From contig NZ_VXKN01000001.1 of the NCBI RefSeq assembly GCF_008693185.1, forward strand, positions 62,001 to 126,000: a DNA stretch of 64,000 nucleotides, given 5' to 3'. The stretch comes from Acinetobacter qingfengensis (GTDB taxonomy: Bacteria; Pseudomonadota; Gammaproteobacteria; Pseudomonadales; Moraxellaceae). Made by a program: the position numbers and the translations under genes. The notes beneath the pieces were generated by a model. That model was given only the letters and a program-made list of their open reading frames with translations. It was not told the DNA's origin and made no database searches. Below, in pieces: positions 54,608 through 64,000 of this stretch (positions are counted from its first letter, which is position 1; each line of letters begins with the position of its first letter).

Positions 54608-55696
54608 ATGAAAGAGTCGTTACGTTTACGTTTAGATCAATTATGTGATCGTTATGAGGAACTAACCGCATTATTGGCGGATGTAGAAATTATTTCTGAT
54701 AATGGCAAGTTTCGCAAATTGTCACGTGAACACAGCGATTTGCAGGAAATCACTGAAGTTTGGCAAAACTATACCCAAGCAGAAGCAGATATCGCTACAG
54801 CGGAAGATATGCTTTCCGATCCTGACTTTAAGGATATGGCACAGGAAGAAATTAAAACCAATAAGGTCTTACTGGCTGAACTGGAAGATCAACTCAATAT
54901 TCTGATGATTCCAAAGGATCCGAACGATGCCAATGCGGCTTTCCTTGAAATTCGGGCAGGAACGGGCGGTGATGAAGCAGCAATTTTTTCTGGTGATTTA
55001 TTCCGTATGTATAGTAAATATGCCGAATCAAAAGGCTGGCGTATCGAAATTCTTTCTGAAAATGAAGGAGAACATGGCGGTTATAAGGAAGTTATCTGTC
55101 GGGTTGATGGGGATGGAGTATATGGACGTCTTAAATTTGAAAGTGGTGCGCATCGTGTACAGCGTGTACCGGCTACGGAATCTCAGGGTCGTGTACATAC
55201 TTCTGCGTGTACTGTTGCCATTTTGCCGGAAATTGATGTAGATACGACAGTAGAGATCAATCCTGCTGATTTAAGAATCGATACTTATCGTGCATCAGGT
55301 GCAGGTGGTCAGCATATTAACAAAACTGATTCCGCAGTACGTATTACGCATATTCCAACAGGTACAGTGGTAGAATGTCAGGATGAGCGGTCACAACATA
55401 AAAACAAAGCGAAAGCAATGGCATTGCTGGCTTCACGTCTAGAGAATGCAAAGCGTCAGGCACAAGCCGATGCTACATCGGAAATGCGCCGAGACTTGGT
55501 TGGGTCTGGTGATCGTTCCGAACGGATTCGTACTTATAATTATCCACAAGGACGTATGACCGATCACCGAATCAATTTAACGTTGTATAAATTGGATGCC
55601 ATTATGGAGGGTGATTTAAGCGAACTACTTGATAGCCTTCATCGTGAATATCAGGCAGATCAGCTGGCAATGCTGGCTCAGGAAAATGGCGGTTAA
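54608..55696 (+). CDS. prfA: peptide chain release factor 1
   Basis: The 362-residue protein has the class I release factor motif [18 protein letters not shown] near residues 230-248, including the GGQ loop. The stop-codon reading segment is in [15 protein letters not shown], before it. It terminates translation at UAA and UAG. prmC follows 16 bases later and methylates the GGQ Gln, so the two form a natural pair. Confidence 0.98.
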   Translation: MKESLRLRLDQLCDRYEELTALLADVEIISDNGKFRKLSREHSDLQEITEVWQNYTQAEADIATAEDMLSDPDFKDMAQEEIKTNKVLLAELEDQLNILMIPKDPNDANAAFLEIRAGTGGDEAAIFSGDLFRMYSKYAESKGWRIEILSENEGEHGGYKEVICRVDGDGVYGRLKFESGAHRVQRVPATESQGRVHTSACTVAILPEIDVDTTVEINPADLRIDTYRASGAGGQHINKTDSAVRITHIPTGTVVECQDERSQHKNKAKAMALLASRLENAKRQAQADATSEMRRDLVGSGDRSERIRTYNYPQGRMTDHRINLTLYKLDAIMEGDLSELLDSLHREYQADQLAMLAQENGG

Positions 55697-55712
55697 TTGA
55701 AGGATTATTACA

Positions 55713-56531
55713 TTGCGAATTGCTCAGGCACTGGATTTACGTGGTCAGTCAGATAGCTACGAACGTCAGGAAGCAATCTGGTTGCTGGAACATATTTTGC
55801 AATGTTCTGCTCTGGAACTAAAATATCGCGCCATGCAGAATTTAAGTCCTGAGCAGGAAAAACAATATCTGGATGGTCTAATGCGTTTGGCAAAAGGTGA
55901 ACCTCTAGCTTATGTATTAGGAACACAACCTTTCTGGACACTTGATCTAAAGGTGACATCCGATACTTTGGTGCCACGTCCTGATACTGAGATTTTGATT
56001 GAAACGGTTCTCTCACTTGATTTGCCTTATCAGGCCAATGTTGTTGATTTAGGAACAGGAACAGGTGCAATTGCATTATCTCTGGCATCTGAACGACCAC
56101 ATTGGCGTATTGTTGCAACGGATGTTTATTCTGCAACCTTACAGATCGCAAAAGAAAATGCTCGCAAACATCAATTGGAAGATCAGGTAGAGTTTTGCCT
56201 AGGCATTTGGTATCAGGCATTATCAACACAACATTTTGATCTTATTGTTTCCAATCCGCCTTATATTGATCCGGAAGATCCGCATGTTGCAGCATTACGC
56301 TATGAACCTCAGCGAGCTCTGGTTGCGCAAGAACAAGGTTTATCGGATTTAATTCATATTATTCAATATGCATCGCAATGGTTAAACCCAAATGGCTGGA
56401 TCGTACTTGAACATGGTTATGATCAGGCACAGGCAGTACAGCAACTTTTTGCGAAATATGGTTTCCAGAACATTCGTTCTGTGCAGGATTATGGCGGAAA
56501 TGACCGAGTCACGCTGGCACAGTACAATTAA
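55713..56531 (+). CDS. prmC: release factor glutamine methyltransferase
   Basis: The start is a TTG at 55713, with AGGA eight bases before it. The protein is 272 residues. It has the SAM-binding motif VVDLGTGTGAIALSLASERP and NPPYIDPEDPHVA near residue 180, the catalytic NPPY of N-methyltransferases. It methylates the Gln in the GGQ loop of release factors and follows prfA closely. Confidence 0.96.
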   Translation: MRIAQALDLRGQSDSYERQEAIWLLEHILQCSALELKYRAMQNLSPEQEKQYLDGLMRLAKGEPLAYVLGTQPFWTLDLKVTSDTLVPRPDTEILIETVLSLDLPYQANVVDLGTGTGAIALSLASERPHWRIVATDVYSATLQIAKENARKHQLEDQVEFCLGIWYQALSTQHFDLIVSNPPYIDPEDPHVAALRYEPQRALVAQEQGLSDLIHIIQYASQWLNPNGWIVLEHGYDQAQAVQQLFAKYGFQNIRSVQDYGGNDRVTLAQYN

Positions 56532-57115
56532 AAATTAAAGTGTATAAAATGCAAATTGGTGATTTTTGCCAATGTAAAAATGCACAAATTTAGTGCATTG
56601 GATATTATGGCAATTGCTTGCATGTTAAAAGTATAAGAAAAGGTATTTGTTTTATTGTTATCTTGATGTGAATAATCCTAAAAATCTTGATGGTTCCTTG
56701 CTTATACAGCGATTTGGCTCTTTATTTAATTTTGAAATCCTTTATTTCTATACCAATCGTATTCAATATTCAGCGTGATAAATACAAAATAGCAAAAACT
56801 ATTTTTGCACCAATTTGGTTCATTTTGATAATCGAACTAAATATGGAAATTGTTACGATAATGCGATACTTTTGTAGAAATATAAAAGTTCAGGAATTGT
56901 TAATATTTTTCTTTATCGAATGATTATCAGTTCATATCAGAATCAAAAATACTGATTTTTGGGATTTTTGATTTATAGACAGTAAAGACATTAATCAGAT
57001 CACATAGAAAAATGATTTTTTTAAATGTATTACTGGCAGGACAGATTACCAATGTAGGTGAATTGGCAAATCAAAGAAAGCTGTGCTTTATGATTTGCAA
57101 AACAAGGATTTAATG
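56532..57115. other. long intergenic region before the glutamate dehydrogenase-type gene
   Basis: This AT-rich stretch of about 580 bases holds no credible gene. A 78-codon frame at 56687-56923 lacks family features and a ribosome-binding site. A small hairpin (AATGCAC/GTGCATT, 56579-56599) lacks a T run. The promoter of the next gene should lie near its right end. Confidence 0.5.
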
Positions 57116-58390
57116 ATGTCAAATTTATCGTATGTAAATAATAATAACGGTGCATGGCAAACCTACCTCACGCAAATTGAACGTGTTGCACCGTATTTAT
57201 CAGAAGATCTTCAAGATTATATTGATACTTTAAAACGCCCAAAACGTGCATTAATTGTTGATGTGCCGATTGTGATGGATGATGGCAGTATCCAGCATTT
57301 TGAAGGGTATCGTGTGCAGCACAACTTATCACGTGGTCCCGGTAAAGGCGGGATCCGCTATCACCCTGATGTAGAATTAGGGGAAGTTATGGCATTATCA
57401 GCATGGATGACCATTAAAACAGCCGTAGTTAATTTACCTTTTGGCGGTGCAAAAGGGGGGATTCGTGTAGATCCACGTAAATTATCCGTACGTGAACTTG
57501 AACGATTAACTCGTCGTTTTACCAGTGAAATTAGTCATATTATTGGACCTCAACAAGATATTCCTGCACCAGATGTTGGGACTAATCCACGCATTATGGG
57601 CTGGATGATGGATACTTTTTCTACTGGTCAGGGTCATACAGTTACAGGTGTCGTTACAGGAAAACCAGTACATCTTGGAGGATCTCTTGGACGTGTACGT
57701 GCGACTGGTCGTGGTGTATTCGTAACAGGTGTGCAGGCTGCACAGCGTATCAAACTACCTGTTGAGGGCAGTCGTGTGGCAGTACAGGGCTTTGGTAATG
57801 TTGGTAGTGAAGCTGCGTTTTTATTTAACAAAGCTCAAGCAAAAGTTGTATGTGTACAGGATCATACCGGAACCATTTTTAACCCTGAAGGTCTTGATAT
57901 TAAATCATTACAGGCTTATGTGGCAGAAACTCAGGGCATTGTCGGTTTTGAAGGTGCGCAGGCTATTTCGAATGATGCTTTCTGGGATGTAGAAATGGAT
58001 ATTTTGGTGCCGGCTGCATTGGAAGGTCAGATTACAGTAGAACGCGCCAAAACTTTAACAGCAAAGCTGATTCTGGAAGGGGCGAATGGACCAACTTATC
58101 CGGAAGCTGATGATGAGTTGCAAAAACGCGGCATTACCGTTGTACCGGACGTAATCTGTAATGCAGGCGGGGTAACGGTCAGTTACTTTGAATGGGTACA
58201 GGACATGGCCAGCTATTTCTGGAGTGAATCTGAAATTAATGAGCGTCTGGATAAGTTGATGATTCAAGCAATTGATGATGTTTGGCAAACTTCTGAAACT
58301 AATCAATGTAGTTTAAGAACAGCAGCTTATATTTTGGCATGTGAGCGTATTTTGAAAGCACGTAAAGAACGTGGAATTTTCCCAGGTTAA
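57116..58390 (+). CDS. Glu/Leu/Phe/Val dehydrogenase family protein, glutamate dehydrogenase-like
   Basis: I choose the second Met of the MM pair (57116), preceded by AAGGA, giving 424 residues. Motifs are [38 protein letters not shown] (with the catalytic Lys), the P-x-x-D element [19 protein letters not shown] and the Rossmann stretch [20 protein letters not shown]. It interconverts glutamate and 2-oxoglutarate, most likely with NAD. The exact substrate could also be another amino acid. Confidence 0.92.
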   Translation: MSNLSYVNNNNGAWQTYLTQIERVAPYLSEDLQDYIDTLKRPKRALIVDVPIVMDDGSIQHFEGYRVQHNLSRGPGKGGIRYHPDVELGEVMALSAWMTIKTAVVNLPFGGAKGGIRVDPRKLSVRELERLTRRFTSEISHIIGPQQDIPAPDVGTNPRIMGWMMDTFSTGQGHTVTGVVTGKPVHLGGSLGRVRATGRGVFVTGVQAAQRIKLPVEGSRVAVQGFGNVGSEAAFLFNKAQAKVVCVQDHTGTIFNPEGLDIKSLQAYVAETQGIVGFEGAQAISNDAFWDVEMDILVPAALEGQITVERAKTLTAKLILEGANGPTYPEADDELQKRGITVVPDVICNAGGVTVSYFEWVQDMASYFWSESEINERLDKLMIQAIDDVWQTSETNQCSLRTAAYILACERILKARKERGIFPG

Positions 58391-58512
58391 TTTCATTTAA
58401 GTTAAAGGCAGGGTGTGTTGGTTGGAAAAATCAATACGCCCTGTTTCACTTATGCAGATTGAGTTATGATGTTGGAGTTTTATCTTTCTCACAATTATGT
58501 AAAGAGGTCGTC

Positions 58513-59736
58513 ATGTCTACACATGCTGTAACCCGTCAGGATTTTGATCAGTATATGGTGCCAGTTTTTGCGCCCGCAGCATTTATTCCAGTCAAAGGGG
58601 AAGGTTCACGACTTTGGGATCAGGATGGGCGAGAATATATTGATTTTGTCGGTGGGATTGCAGTAAATGCTTTGGGACATGCCCATCCAAGTGCGGTAAA
58701 AGCTTTGACTGAACAAGCAAATAAGATTTGGCATGTCAGTAATTTATTTACAAATGAACCAGCATTAAGTCTAGCAAAACAATTGGTTGAAAATACTTTT
58801 GCTGATAAAGTGTTTTTTTGTAATTCTGGTGCTGAAGCTAATGAAGCTGCACTAAAATTGGCACGTAAAGTTGGTTTGCTGAGTGGTATTGCGGGTAAAA
58901 ATCAAATTGTTGCATTTAATAATTCTTTTCATGGCCGCACTTTATTTACAGTGTCTGCGGGTGGACAGGCAAAATATTCCAAAGAATTTGCGCCGTTACC
59001 TTCAGGAATTCAACATATTGCCTATAATGATCTGGATGCTGCTAAAGCTGCGATCAATGAACATACCTGTGCTGTCATTGTTGAGCCTATTCAAGGTGAA
59101 GGTGGTGTTATTACAGCACATGTCGAATTCTTAAAAGGCTTGCGAGAATTGTGCGATCAAAATGGTGCAGTATTAATTTTTGATGAAGTACAGACTGGTG
59201 TGGGTCGTACAGGTAGTTTATATGCCTATATGAATACCGGTGTGACACCGGATATCCTGACCACAGCCAAGGCATTGGGTGGCGGTTTTCCAATTGCAGC
59301 TATGTTAGCAACAGACCAATTTGCCCAACAATTTGCTGTGGGTGATCATGGTACGACTTATGGTGGAAATCCATTGGCAACTGCGGTGGGTGATGCTGTA
59401 TTTGCAATAATTAATACGCCAGATATTTTAAATGGTGTAAATGAACGTTTTACATATTTTAAAGCGGGATTAGAGAAAATAAATGATAAATATCAGATTT
59501 TTAGAGAGGTTCGTGGTGCTGGTTTGTTAATTGGCTGTGTACTAAAATCAGACTATGCAGGGCAGGCAAATCGTATTAATGCACTTGCGGCCGCAGAAGG
59601 TGTATTGGGGTTGATTGCAGGACCTGATGTGGTACGTTTTACACCATCGCTGATTATCCCTTATAAAGATATAGATGAAGGTTTGGCTCGTTTTGAACGG
59701 GCGGTTGCACAATTTACGCAGTCGGTTGCAGCATAA
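58513..59736 (+). CDS. argD: acetylornithine/succinyldiaminopimelate aminotransferase
   Basis: The ATG at 58513 follows AAAGAGG and gives 407 residues. The class III aminotransferase motifs are [60 protein letters not shown] and [16 protein letters not shown] (PLP Lys). It acts in arginine and lysine synthesis; AstC-type catabolic use is an alternative. Confidence 0.9.
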   Translation: MSTHAVTRQDFDQYMVPVFAPAAFIPVKGEGSRLWDQDGREYIDFVGGIAVNALGHAHPSAVKALTEQANKIWHVSNLFTNEPALSLAKQLVENTFADKVFFCNSGAEANEAALKLARKVGLLSGIAGKNQIVAFNNSFHGRTLFTVSAGGQAKYSKEFAPLPSGIQHIAYNDLDAAKAAINEHTCAVIVEPIQGEGGVITAHVEFLKGLRELCDQNGAVLIFDEVQTGVGRTGSLYAYMNTGVTPDILTTAKALGGGFPIAAMLATDQFAQQFAVGDHGTTYGGNPLATAVGDAVFAIINTPDILNGVNERFTYFKAGLEKINDKYQIFREVRGAGLLIGCVLKSDYAGQANRINALAAAEGVLGLIAGPDVVRFTPSLIIPYKDIDEGLARFERAVAQFTQSVAA

Positions 59737-59920
59737 TTTTTTCATTTTTAATGAAACGCTTTGCTTAACTTAAATTACCTTGCTGAGTATCACAGCATAT
59801 TTAGCAGGGTGAATCATTCAAAAAAAATAACAGCAAATCATCAATTAGAAATAAATCCAGCCCCTTTCATTCACTATCAGTCAAAAAAACAGTATCCTTA
59901 GACGGTCACAAGGAGCTTTC

Positions 59921-62059
59921 ATGTATCAAGTACTTGCCAGAAAATACCGTCCCCGTAATTTTAGCCAACTGGTTGGTCAAACTCATGTATCCAGAGCATT
60001 AACCAGTGCGCTGGAAAGAGGTCGGCTACATCATGCCTATTTGTTTACAGGAACAAGAGGCGTGGGTAAAACGACTATTGCACGTATTTTGGCAAAATGT
60101 TTGAACTGCGAAACAGGTGTAACAGCAATGCCTTGTGAAACCTGTGATATTTGTCGTGCTGTCAACGAAGGACGTTTTATTGATCTAATCGAAATTGATG
60201 CTGCTTCCCGAACTCGTGTAGAAGATACGCGTGAACTTCTGGATAATGTACCTTATGCTCCAACTCAAGGGCGCTATAAAGTTTATTTGATTGATGAAGT
60301 CCACATGCTTTCTACCCATAGTTTTAATGCCTTACTTAAAACATTGGAAGAACCGCCTGAACACGTCAAATTTTTATTTGCGACGACTGATCCACAAAAG
60401 TTACCAATTACAGTGATTTCACGCTGTTTGCAATTTACCTTACGCCCTTTAGGTAAAGATGAAATTTTTCAACATCTTGAACAAATTCTTGGACAGGAAC
60501 AGATTCAACATGAAGCGGAGGCATTGTGGCAACTGGCAGAGTCTGCACAGGGTTCCATGCGGGATGCTTTGTCCCTGACAGACCAAGCAATTGCTTATGG
60601 TCAAGGACAGGTGATTGCACAGGATGTGCAAAATATGTTGGGACTGATCGATAAAAATCTGGTCTTTGATTTACTGTTGGCAATTCATAAAAATCAGCGT
60701 TCTCAGGTTGCTCAACTTGTACAGCAGATGCGACAGCAAGCCATTGATGTATTACATGTACTTGAGCAAGTGATTAGTACTTTGCATGAAGCTGCAATTT
60801 TGCAATGTCTTGGACAGTTATCCACGGAAAATCTAGCACAAGAAGAACAACGAAAACAACAATTGGCACAGACGATTGCAGCACAGGATATGCAATTATA
60901 TTATCAAATTGCTTTACAGGGGCGAGCGGATTTATCACTTGCACTTACACCAGAGCAAGGCTTTGAAATGTGCATCATGCGTTTGTTGGCTTTTCGTCCA
61001 ATGGCAGTTGGTGAAGTTTTATCGGTTGCATCGGATTATCCATCTGTATTGACACCAAAAGAACATATTGAATCAGCAACTATTGCGAGCAATAGCCAAA
61101 CTGAACCACAAGTTTCAAATGAAAACTTTTCTACAGAACATGATAACCTAAAAGTTGATGAGCAACATAATCATGTTCAGAATGTACTTAAGCCACTTAC
61201 CATTGCCCCAGAAACATCAATGCATCATGAACAAGAGCAATCACAAGACATAAAGCAACAAAAAACAGCATCTTTAGATACAAACAAGAGTATACAAGAT
61301 TGTCAGCCTTCTGCATGGGCACCTGATTTTGATCAGCAATCTGAATTGTCAGCGCAGCAAATTTCAGTGCAAGATCAACCATTGTTAGCAGAAACATTTT
61401 CAACAACACAGGCAATAAAGGTACGGCCAGAAATTAATGCGTCGGCAACGGAAAATGTTATTCATCAATCATTGCAGGATCAGACGATAGACATTGTTGA
61501 ATCTTATGATATTGCGCAAGTAGAAGAACAATCAGAACCACAAATTGATTTACTTGATACGGTACAACAACCAAGTCAATCTCTACAAGAAATTGAATTA
61601 AAACATGAACAAAATCATATTAAGCAGGATGATATTGAAGATCCTAGGGCTTTACTTCTAGCTAAAGAACAGCAGCTTACAGGGGAATGGAATTTAGAAA
61701 AATGGGATTACTGGTTGCGTCAATCTGATTTGACACCTGCTATTAAGGAGTTTGCCCAACATGGCATGATGTATGGGCAAATTTCCGGAAAAAGTGAACT
61801 GCATTTGGATCCCTCTTATCAAGGGATGTTTGAACAGTTTGAACATGTATTACAAACACACTTACAACAACTGTCTGCTGATTTGCAATTACAAGTAAGG
61901 TACCATGTGATGACAGAACAATGTCCATATACTTTACAACAGCAACGTAAGCGTGATGCATATCAAGCTGCCTATGATAAAGTTGCTGAACATGCAGCAG
62001 TCAGTGCTTTGAGTGAGCACTTTTCAGCGAGTATTGAAAATTTAAAATTAAAAAGTTAA
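59921..62059 (+). CDS. dnaX: DNA polymerase III subunit gamma/tau
   Basis: The 712-residue protein has the clamp-loader ATPase: Walker A FTGTRGVGKTTIARILAKCL, zinc Cys in CLNCETGVTAMPCETCDIC, Walker B VYLIDEVHMLS, and sensor SRCLQFTLRPLGKDE. A long Gln/Glu-rich linker (about 380-590) joins a C-terminal tau domain (WNLEKWDYWLRQSDLTPAIK). No A6G-type slippery site was found, so a short gamma form is not evident. GGAG lies upstream of the ATG. Confidence 0.97.
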   Translation: MYQVLARKYRPRNFSQLVGQTHVSRALTSALERGRLHHAYLFTGTRGVGKTTIARILAKCLNCETGVTAMPCETCDICRAVNEGRFIDLIEIDAASRTRVEDTRELLDNVPYAPTQGRYKVYLIDEVHMLSTHSFNALLKTLEEPPEHVKFLFATTDPQKLPITVISRCLQFTLRPLGKDEIFQHLEQILGQEQIQHEAEALWQLAESAQGSMRDALSLTDQAIAYGQGQVIAQDVQNMLGLIDKNLVFDLLLAIHKNQRSQVAQLVQQMRQQAIDVLHVLEQVISTLHEAAILQCLGQLSTENLAQEEQRKQQLAQTIAAQDMQLYYQIALQGRADLSLALTPEQGFEMCIMRLLAFRPMAVGEVLSVASDYPSVLTPKEHIESATIASNSQTEPQVSNENFSTEHDNLKVDEQHNHVQNVLKPLTIAPETSMHHEQEQSQDIKQQKTASLDTNKSIQDCQPSAWAPDFDQQSELSAQQISVQDQPLLAETFSTTQAIKVRPEINASATENVIHQSLQDQTIDIVESYDIAQVEEQSEPQIDLLDTVQQPSQSLQEIELKHEQNHIKQDDIEDPRALLLAKEQQLTGEWNLEKWDYWLRQSDLTPAIKEFAQHGMMYGQISGKSELHLDPSYQGMFEQFEHVLQTHLQQLSADLQLQVRYHVMTEQCPYTLQQQRKRDAYQAAYDKVAEHAAVSALSEHFSASIENLKLKS

Positions 62060-62079
62060 ATAGGTAACCTGAGGTCATA

Positions 62080-62589
62080 ATGCAACAAAAACTACCGTAT
62101 AAAGTGTTGTGTGTTTGTTTGGGAAATATTTGTCGTTCTCCAACTGCCGAAGTGGTTTTAAGGACGACAGCTCATCATGCAGGATTAAACCTCTACGTTG
62201 ATTCTGCTGGCACAGCAAATTATCACATTGGTGAAGCACCAGATCAACGCAGTCAGTATTATGCAAAAATACATGGTTATGATTTGAGTAAGCTTCAAGC
62301 CAGACAGATTACGATGGTTGATTTTGATGAATTTGATCTGATTTTGGCTATGGATGAAAATAATCTACACAATGTAAAAAAAATGATGCAATGTGCAGGG
62401 AAAACCTTAAAAAAGCAATCACTTCGTGCTAGCCTTGCTTTAATGACAGCACATGATCCATTGTATCCAGATCAATCTGTTCCGGATCCATATTATGGCA
62501 AAGCTCAGGATTTTGAAAATGTAATTCACTTATGTGAATCGAGTAGTCGAGGCTGGGTGCAATACTTGCAGTCGCAAGTTCATGGCTAA
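62080..62589 (+). CDS. low-molecular-weight protein tyrosine phosphatase
   Basis: The 169-residue protein has the P-loop VLCVCLGNICRSPTAEVVLR (Cys13, Arg19) and the acid loop VPDPYYGKAQDFENVI. It removes phosphate from tyrosine in the cytoplasm. No capsule operon lies nearby, so its role is not tied to Wzc. It follows dnaX by 20 bases and is likely cotranscribed. Confidence 0.93.
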   Translation: MQQKLPYKVLCVCLGNICRSPTAEVVLRTTAHHAGLNLYVDSAGTANYHIGEAPDQRSQYYAKIHGYDLSKLQARQITMVDFDEFDLILAMDENNLHNVKKMMQCAGKTLKKQSLRASLALMTAHDPLYPDQSVPDPYYGKAQDFENVIHLCESSSRGWVQYLQSQVHG

Positions 62590-62724
62590 ATCAAACATTT
62601 GATTCATTACTGGCTCAATTATGAAATTATTTTTTTCATGTCAAGAAAACAAACATAAGGAATTCCGCAAGAGATCTTTGCTTTATGTTATAACTTCCCA
62701 TATCTCTGCTTGTAGGACAAAAAA

Positions 62725-63765
62725 GTGAATGTTGTTCAACATCAATTTGACTTAACTGCTCTTAATACTCTGGCTTTATACAGTCAGACCAGTGACTATG
62801 TGAGAATTGATGCCATTGATCAGATTGAAGACGTTGTACAGTATGCCAAGCAACATCAACTTAATATTTTTATCTTGTCTGGTGGTAGCAATGTACTTTT
62901 ACCTGAAAAATTTCAGTCACTAACGGTACACATGTTGAATCAGGGAAAGGAAATTGTTTCTGAAGATGATGACTTTGTGGTAATTAAAGTTCAGGCAGGA
63001 GAAATATGGCATGATTTTGTCTGTGACTGTTGTGCGAAAGGTTATCATGGACTTGAGAACCTGGCATTAATTCCCGGACGTGTAGGCGCTGCACCGATTC
63101 AAAATATTGGTGCATACGGTGTTGAAGCTGGTGAGTTTATCGAGCATATTTGGGCGTATGATTTACAACAACAACAACACGTCAATTTTACCGCAGACCA
63201 ATGCCAATTTGCTTATCGGGACAGTATTTTTAAACAACAGGCAGGCCGATATTTGATCTATGCACTAAGTTTTAGATTACGTAAACAGGCCGATTTAAAA
63301 TTAAATTATGCAGATGTTGCTAAACGTGTTGGTGATACGCCAACGGCTGAGAAATTACTGAATACTATTGTGAAAATTCGCAGTGAAAAACTACCACAAC
63401 CGGCACTGTATCCTAATGCAGGAAGTTTTTTTAAAAATCCAATCTTATCAGCTTTAGAATTTACTACATTTATTCAGAAGCATCCTAACGCACCACATTA
63501 TCTACAGGCAGATGGTTCTGTAAAAGTTGCAGCAGGCTGGTTGATTGATCAGGCTGGCTGGAAAGGTAAAAAACTTGGTCAAGTCGGTATGTTTGAGCGA
63601 CAAGCATTGGTATTGGTTAATTATGGTCAGGCGAATTTGCAGGATGTACAACGAACTTATCAAACAATTCAAACAGAGATTTTTCAAAAATTTGCCATAG
63701 TATTGCAACCAGAACCTGTTCAAATTAATCGTTCTGGGCAAATTCAGCCGTATGTCATGATTTAA
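62725..63765 (+). CDS. murB: UDP-N-acetylenolpyruvoylglucosamine reductase
   Basis: The 346-residue type I MurB has the FAD motif FILSGGSNVLLPEKFQ, the loop IPGRVGAAPIQNIGAYGVEA, and LYPNAGSFFKNPILSA with the catalytic Ser. It reduces the enolpyruvyl intermediate to UDP-MurNAc in peptidoglycan synthesis. It lies 135 bases after the phosphatase gene. Confidence 0.97.
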   Translation: MNVVQHQFDLTALNTLALYSQTSDYVRIDAIDQIEDVVQYAKQHQLNIFILSGGSNVLLPEKFQSLTVHMLNQGKEIVSEDDDFVVIKVQAGEIWHDFVCDCCAKGYHGLENLALIPGRVGAAPIQNIGAYGVEAGEFIEHIWAYDLQQQQHVNFTADQCQFAYRDSIFKQQAGRYLIYALSFRLRKQADLKLNYADVAKRVGDTPTAEKLLNTIVKIRSEKLPQPALYPNAGSFFKNPILSALEFTTFIQKHPNAPHYLQADGSVKVAAGWLIDQAGWKGKKLGQVGMFERQALVLVNYGQANLQDVQRTYQTIQTEIFQKFAIVLQPEPVQINRSGQIQPYVMI

Positions 63766-63785
63766 ATTTTGGGGAAATGAGACTT

Positions 63786-64000
63786 ATGGCAAAAAAAGTA
63801 CATACATTGATTACGTTGTCGCGTAGCTTGTTTGTGCTAATGCTATGTGCTATTGCCTTAACACTGTTTATGTATTCTCCTTTTTATGCAAAAAGTGCTT
63901 TGTGGCTTCTAAATAAATTAACAGATGTTCGGGTGGATCCTGTCGCAGCAGAAAGTCAAAAAACAGGGCAGCTCAGTTTGGAAAGTACTTATGAACCGGG
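63786..64000 (+). CDS. membrane protein, C-terminus cut by window edge
   Basis: An ATG at 63786, 20 bases after murB, opens a frame that runs off the right edge (71 complete codons). It begins MAKKVHTLITLSRSLFVLML and a single membrane helix (CAIALTLFMYSPFYAKSAL) is visible, then a polar periplasm-like stretch (DVRVDPVAAESQKTGQLSLE). The family cannot be named from this fragment. TGGGGAAATGAG upstream includes a plausible ribosome-binding site. Confidence 0.7.
   Translation, partial: MAKKVHTLITLSRSLFVLMLCAIALTLFMYSPFYAKSALWLLNKLTDVRVDPVAAESQKTGQLSLESTYEP

Noticed and set aside
56687..56923. 78-codon plus-strand frame before the glutamate dehydrogenase-type gene
   Set aside because: Low-complexity AT-rich translation, no ribosome-binding site and no recognisable family.
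59921..62059. Programmed -1 frameshift site in dnaX
   Set aside because: The A-rich stretch near 61260 does not place a valid slippery heptamer in frame.
1..64000. CRISPR array
   Set aside because: No regularly spaced direct repeats were seen.

Overview
The window looks like chromosome of an Acinetobacter-type gammaproteobacterium (Moraxellaceae). The evidence is an AT-rich sequence, a CarO-like outer-membrane protein, a tmRNA tag reading ANDESYALAA, a NadM-type NMN adenylyltransferase, a cyoABCDE quinol oxidase operon and divergent ppsA/ppsR. The genus is an inference from gene content, not from a marker search.

Layout. 1-2790: a truncated CNNM/CorC-type membrane protein, a LysR regulator, a possible 25-residue membrane peptide and a terminator. 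About 2797-10988: an integrated mobile element of roughly 8.2 kb in the 3' end of ssrA (tmRNA, 10975-11334, minus). It carries a P4-type tyrosine integrase, a small unknown gene, a divergent XRE repressor with repeated TTACGTAA boxes, a lipoprotein, a filamentous-phage gene II/X-type replication protein, an AlpA-like regulator and a three-gene defence operon. 11470-18207: glpK, an emrAB-like efflux operon, a YigI-like thioesterase, thiO and a membrane protein. 18208-18619: a structured intergenic stretch that may encode a small RNA. 18620-28532: folP, a NIF3-like protein, an enoyl-CoA hydratase, nadM, bcp, queC, queE, dapD, a CarO-like porin, rpsF-rpsR-rplI and thiG. 28789-38461: an acetoin/2,3-butanediol catabolic cluster (a GAF-domain regulator, lipA, acoABCD-type dehydrogenase complex and two butanediol/acetoin dehydrogenases). 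38609-43550: cyoABCDE. 43878-64000: an RDD protein, ppsA/ppsR, dadA with an Lrp regulator, an LLM oxidoreductase, a PAS-GGDEF-EAL protein, a glycine-zipper protein, prfA-prmC, a glutamate-type dehydrogenase, argD, dnaX, an LMW tyrosine phosphatase, murB and a truncated membrane protein.

The most interesting part is the defence operon at 2941-6147. It has a tandem class III nucleotide cyclase (PycC-like), an E2-like (ubiquitin-conjugating fold) protein with a Cys-rich tail, and a cyclic-nucleotide-binding/TIR effector (PycTIR-like). The genes overlap or nearly touch, so they look like one unit. The outer pair matches Pycsar anti-phage immunity. The E2-like gene between them is the unexpected part. 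The operon sits as cargo at the distal end of an element that has its own integrase, replication protein and repressor but no visible virion genes.

Most of the rest is ordinary core chromosome. All function calls come from reading motifs in the translated sequence; no database search was run.
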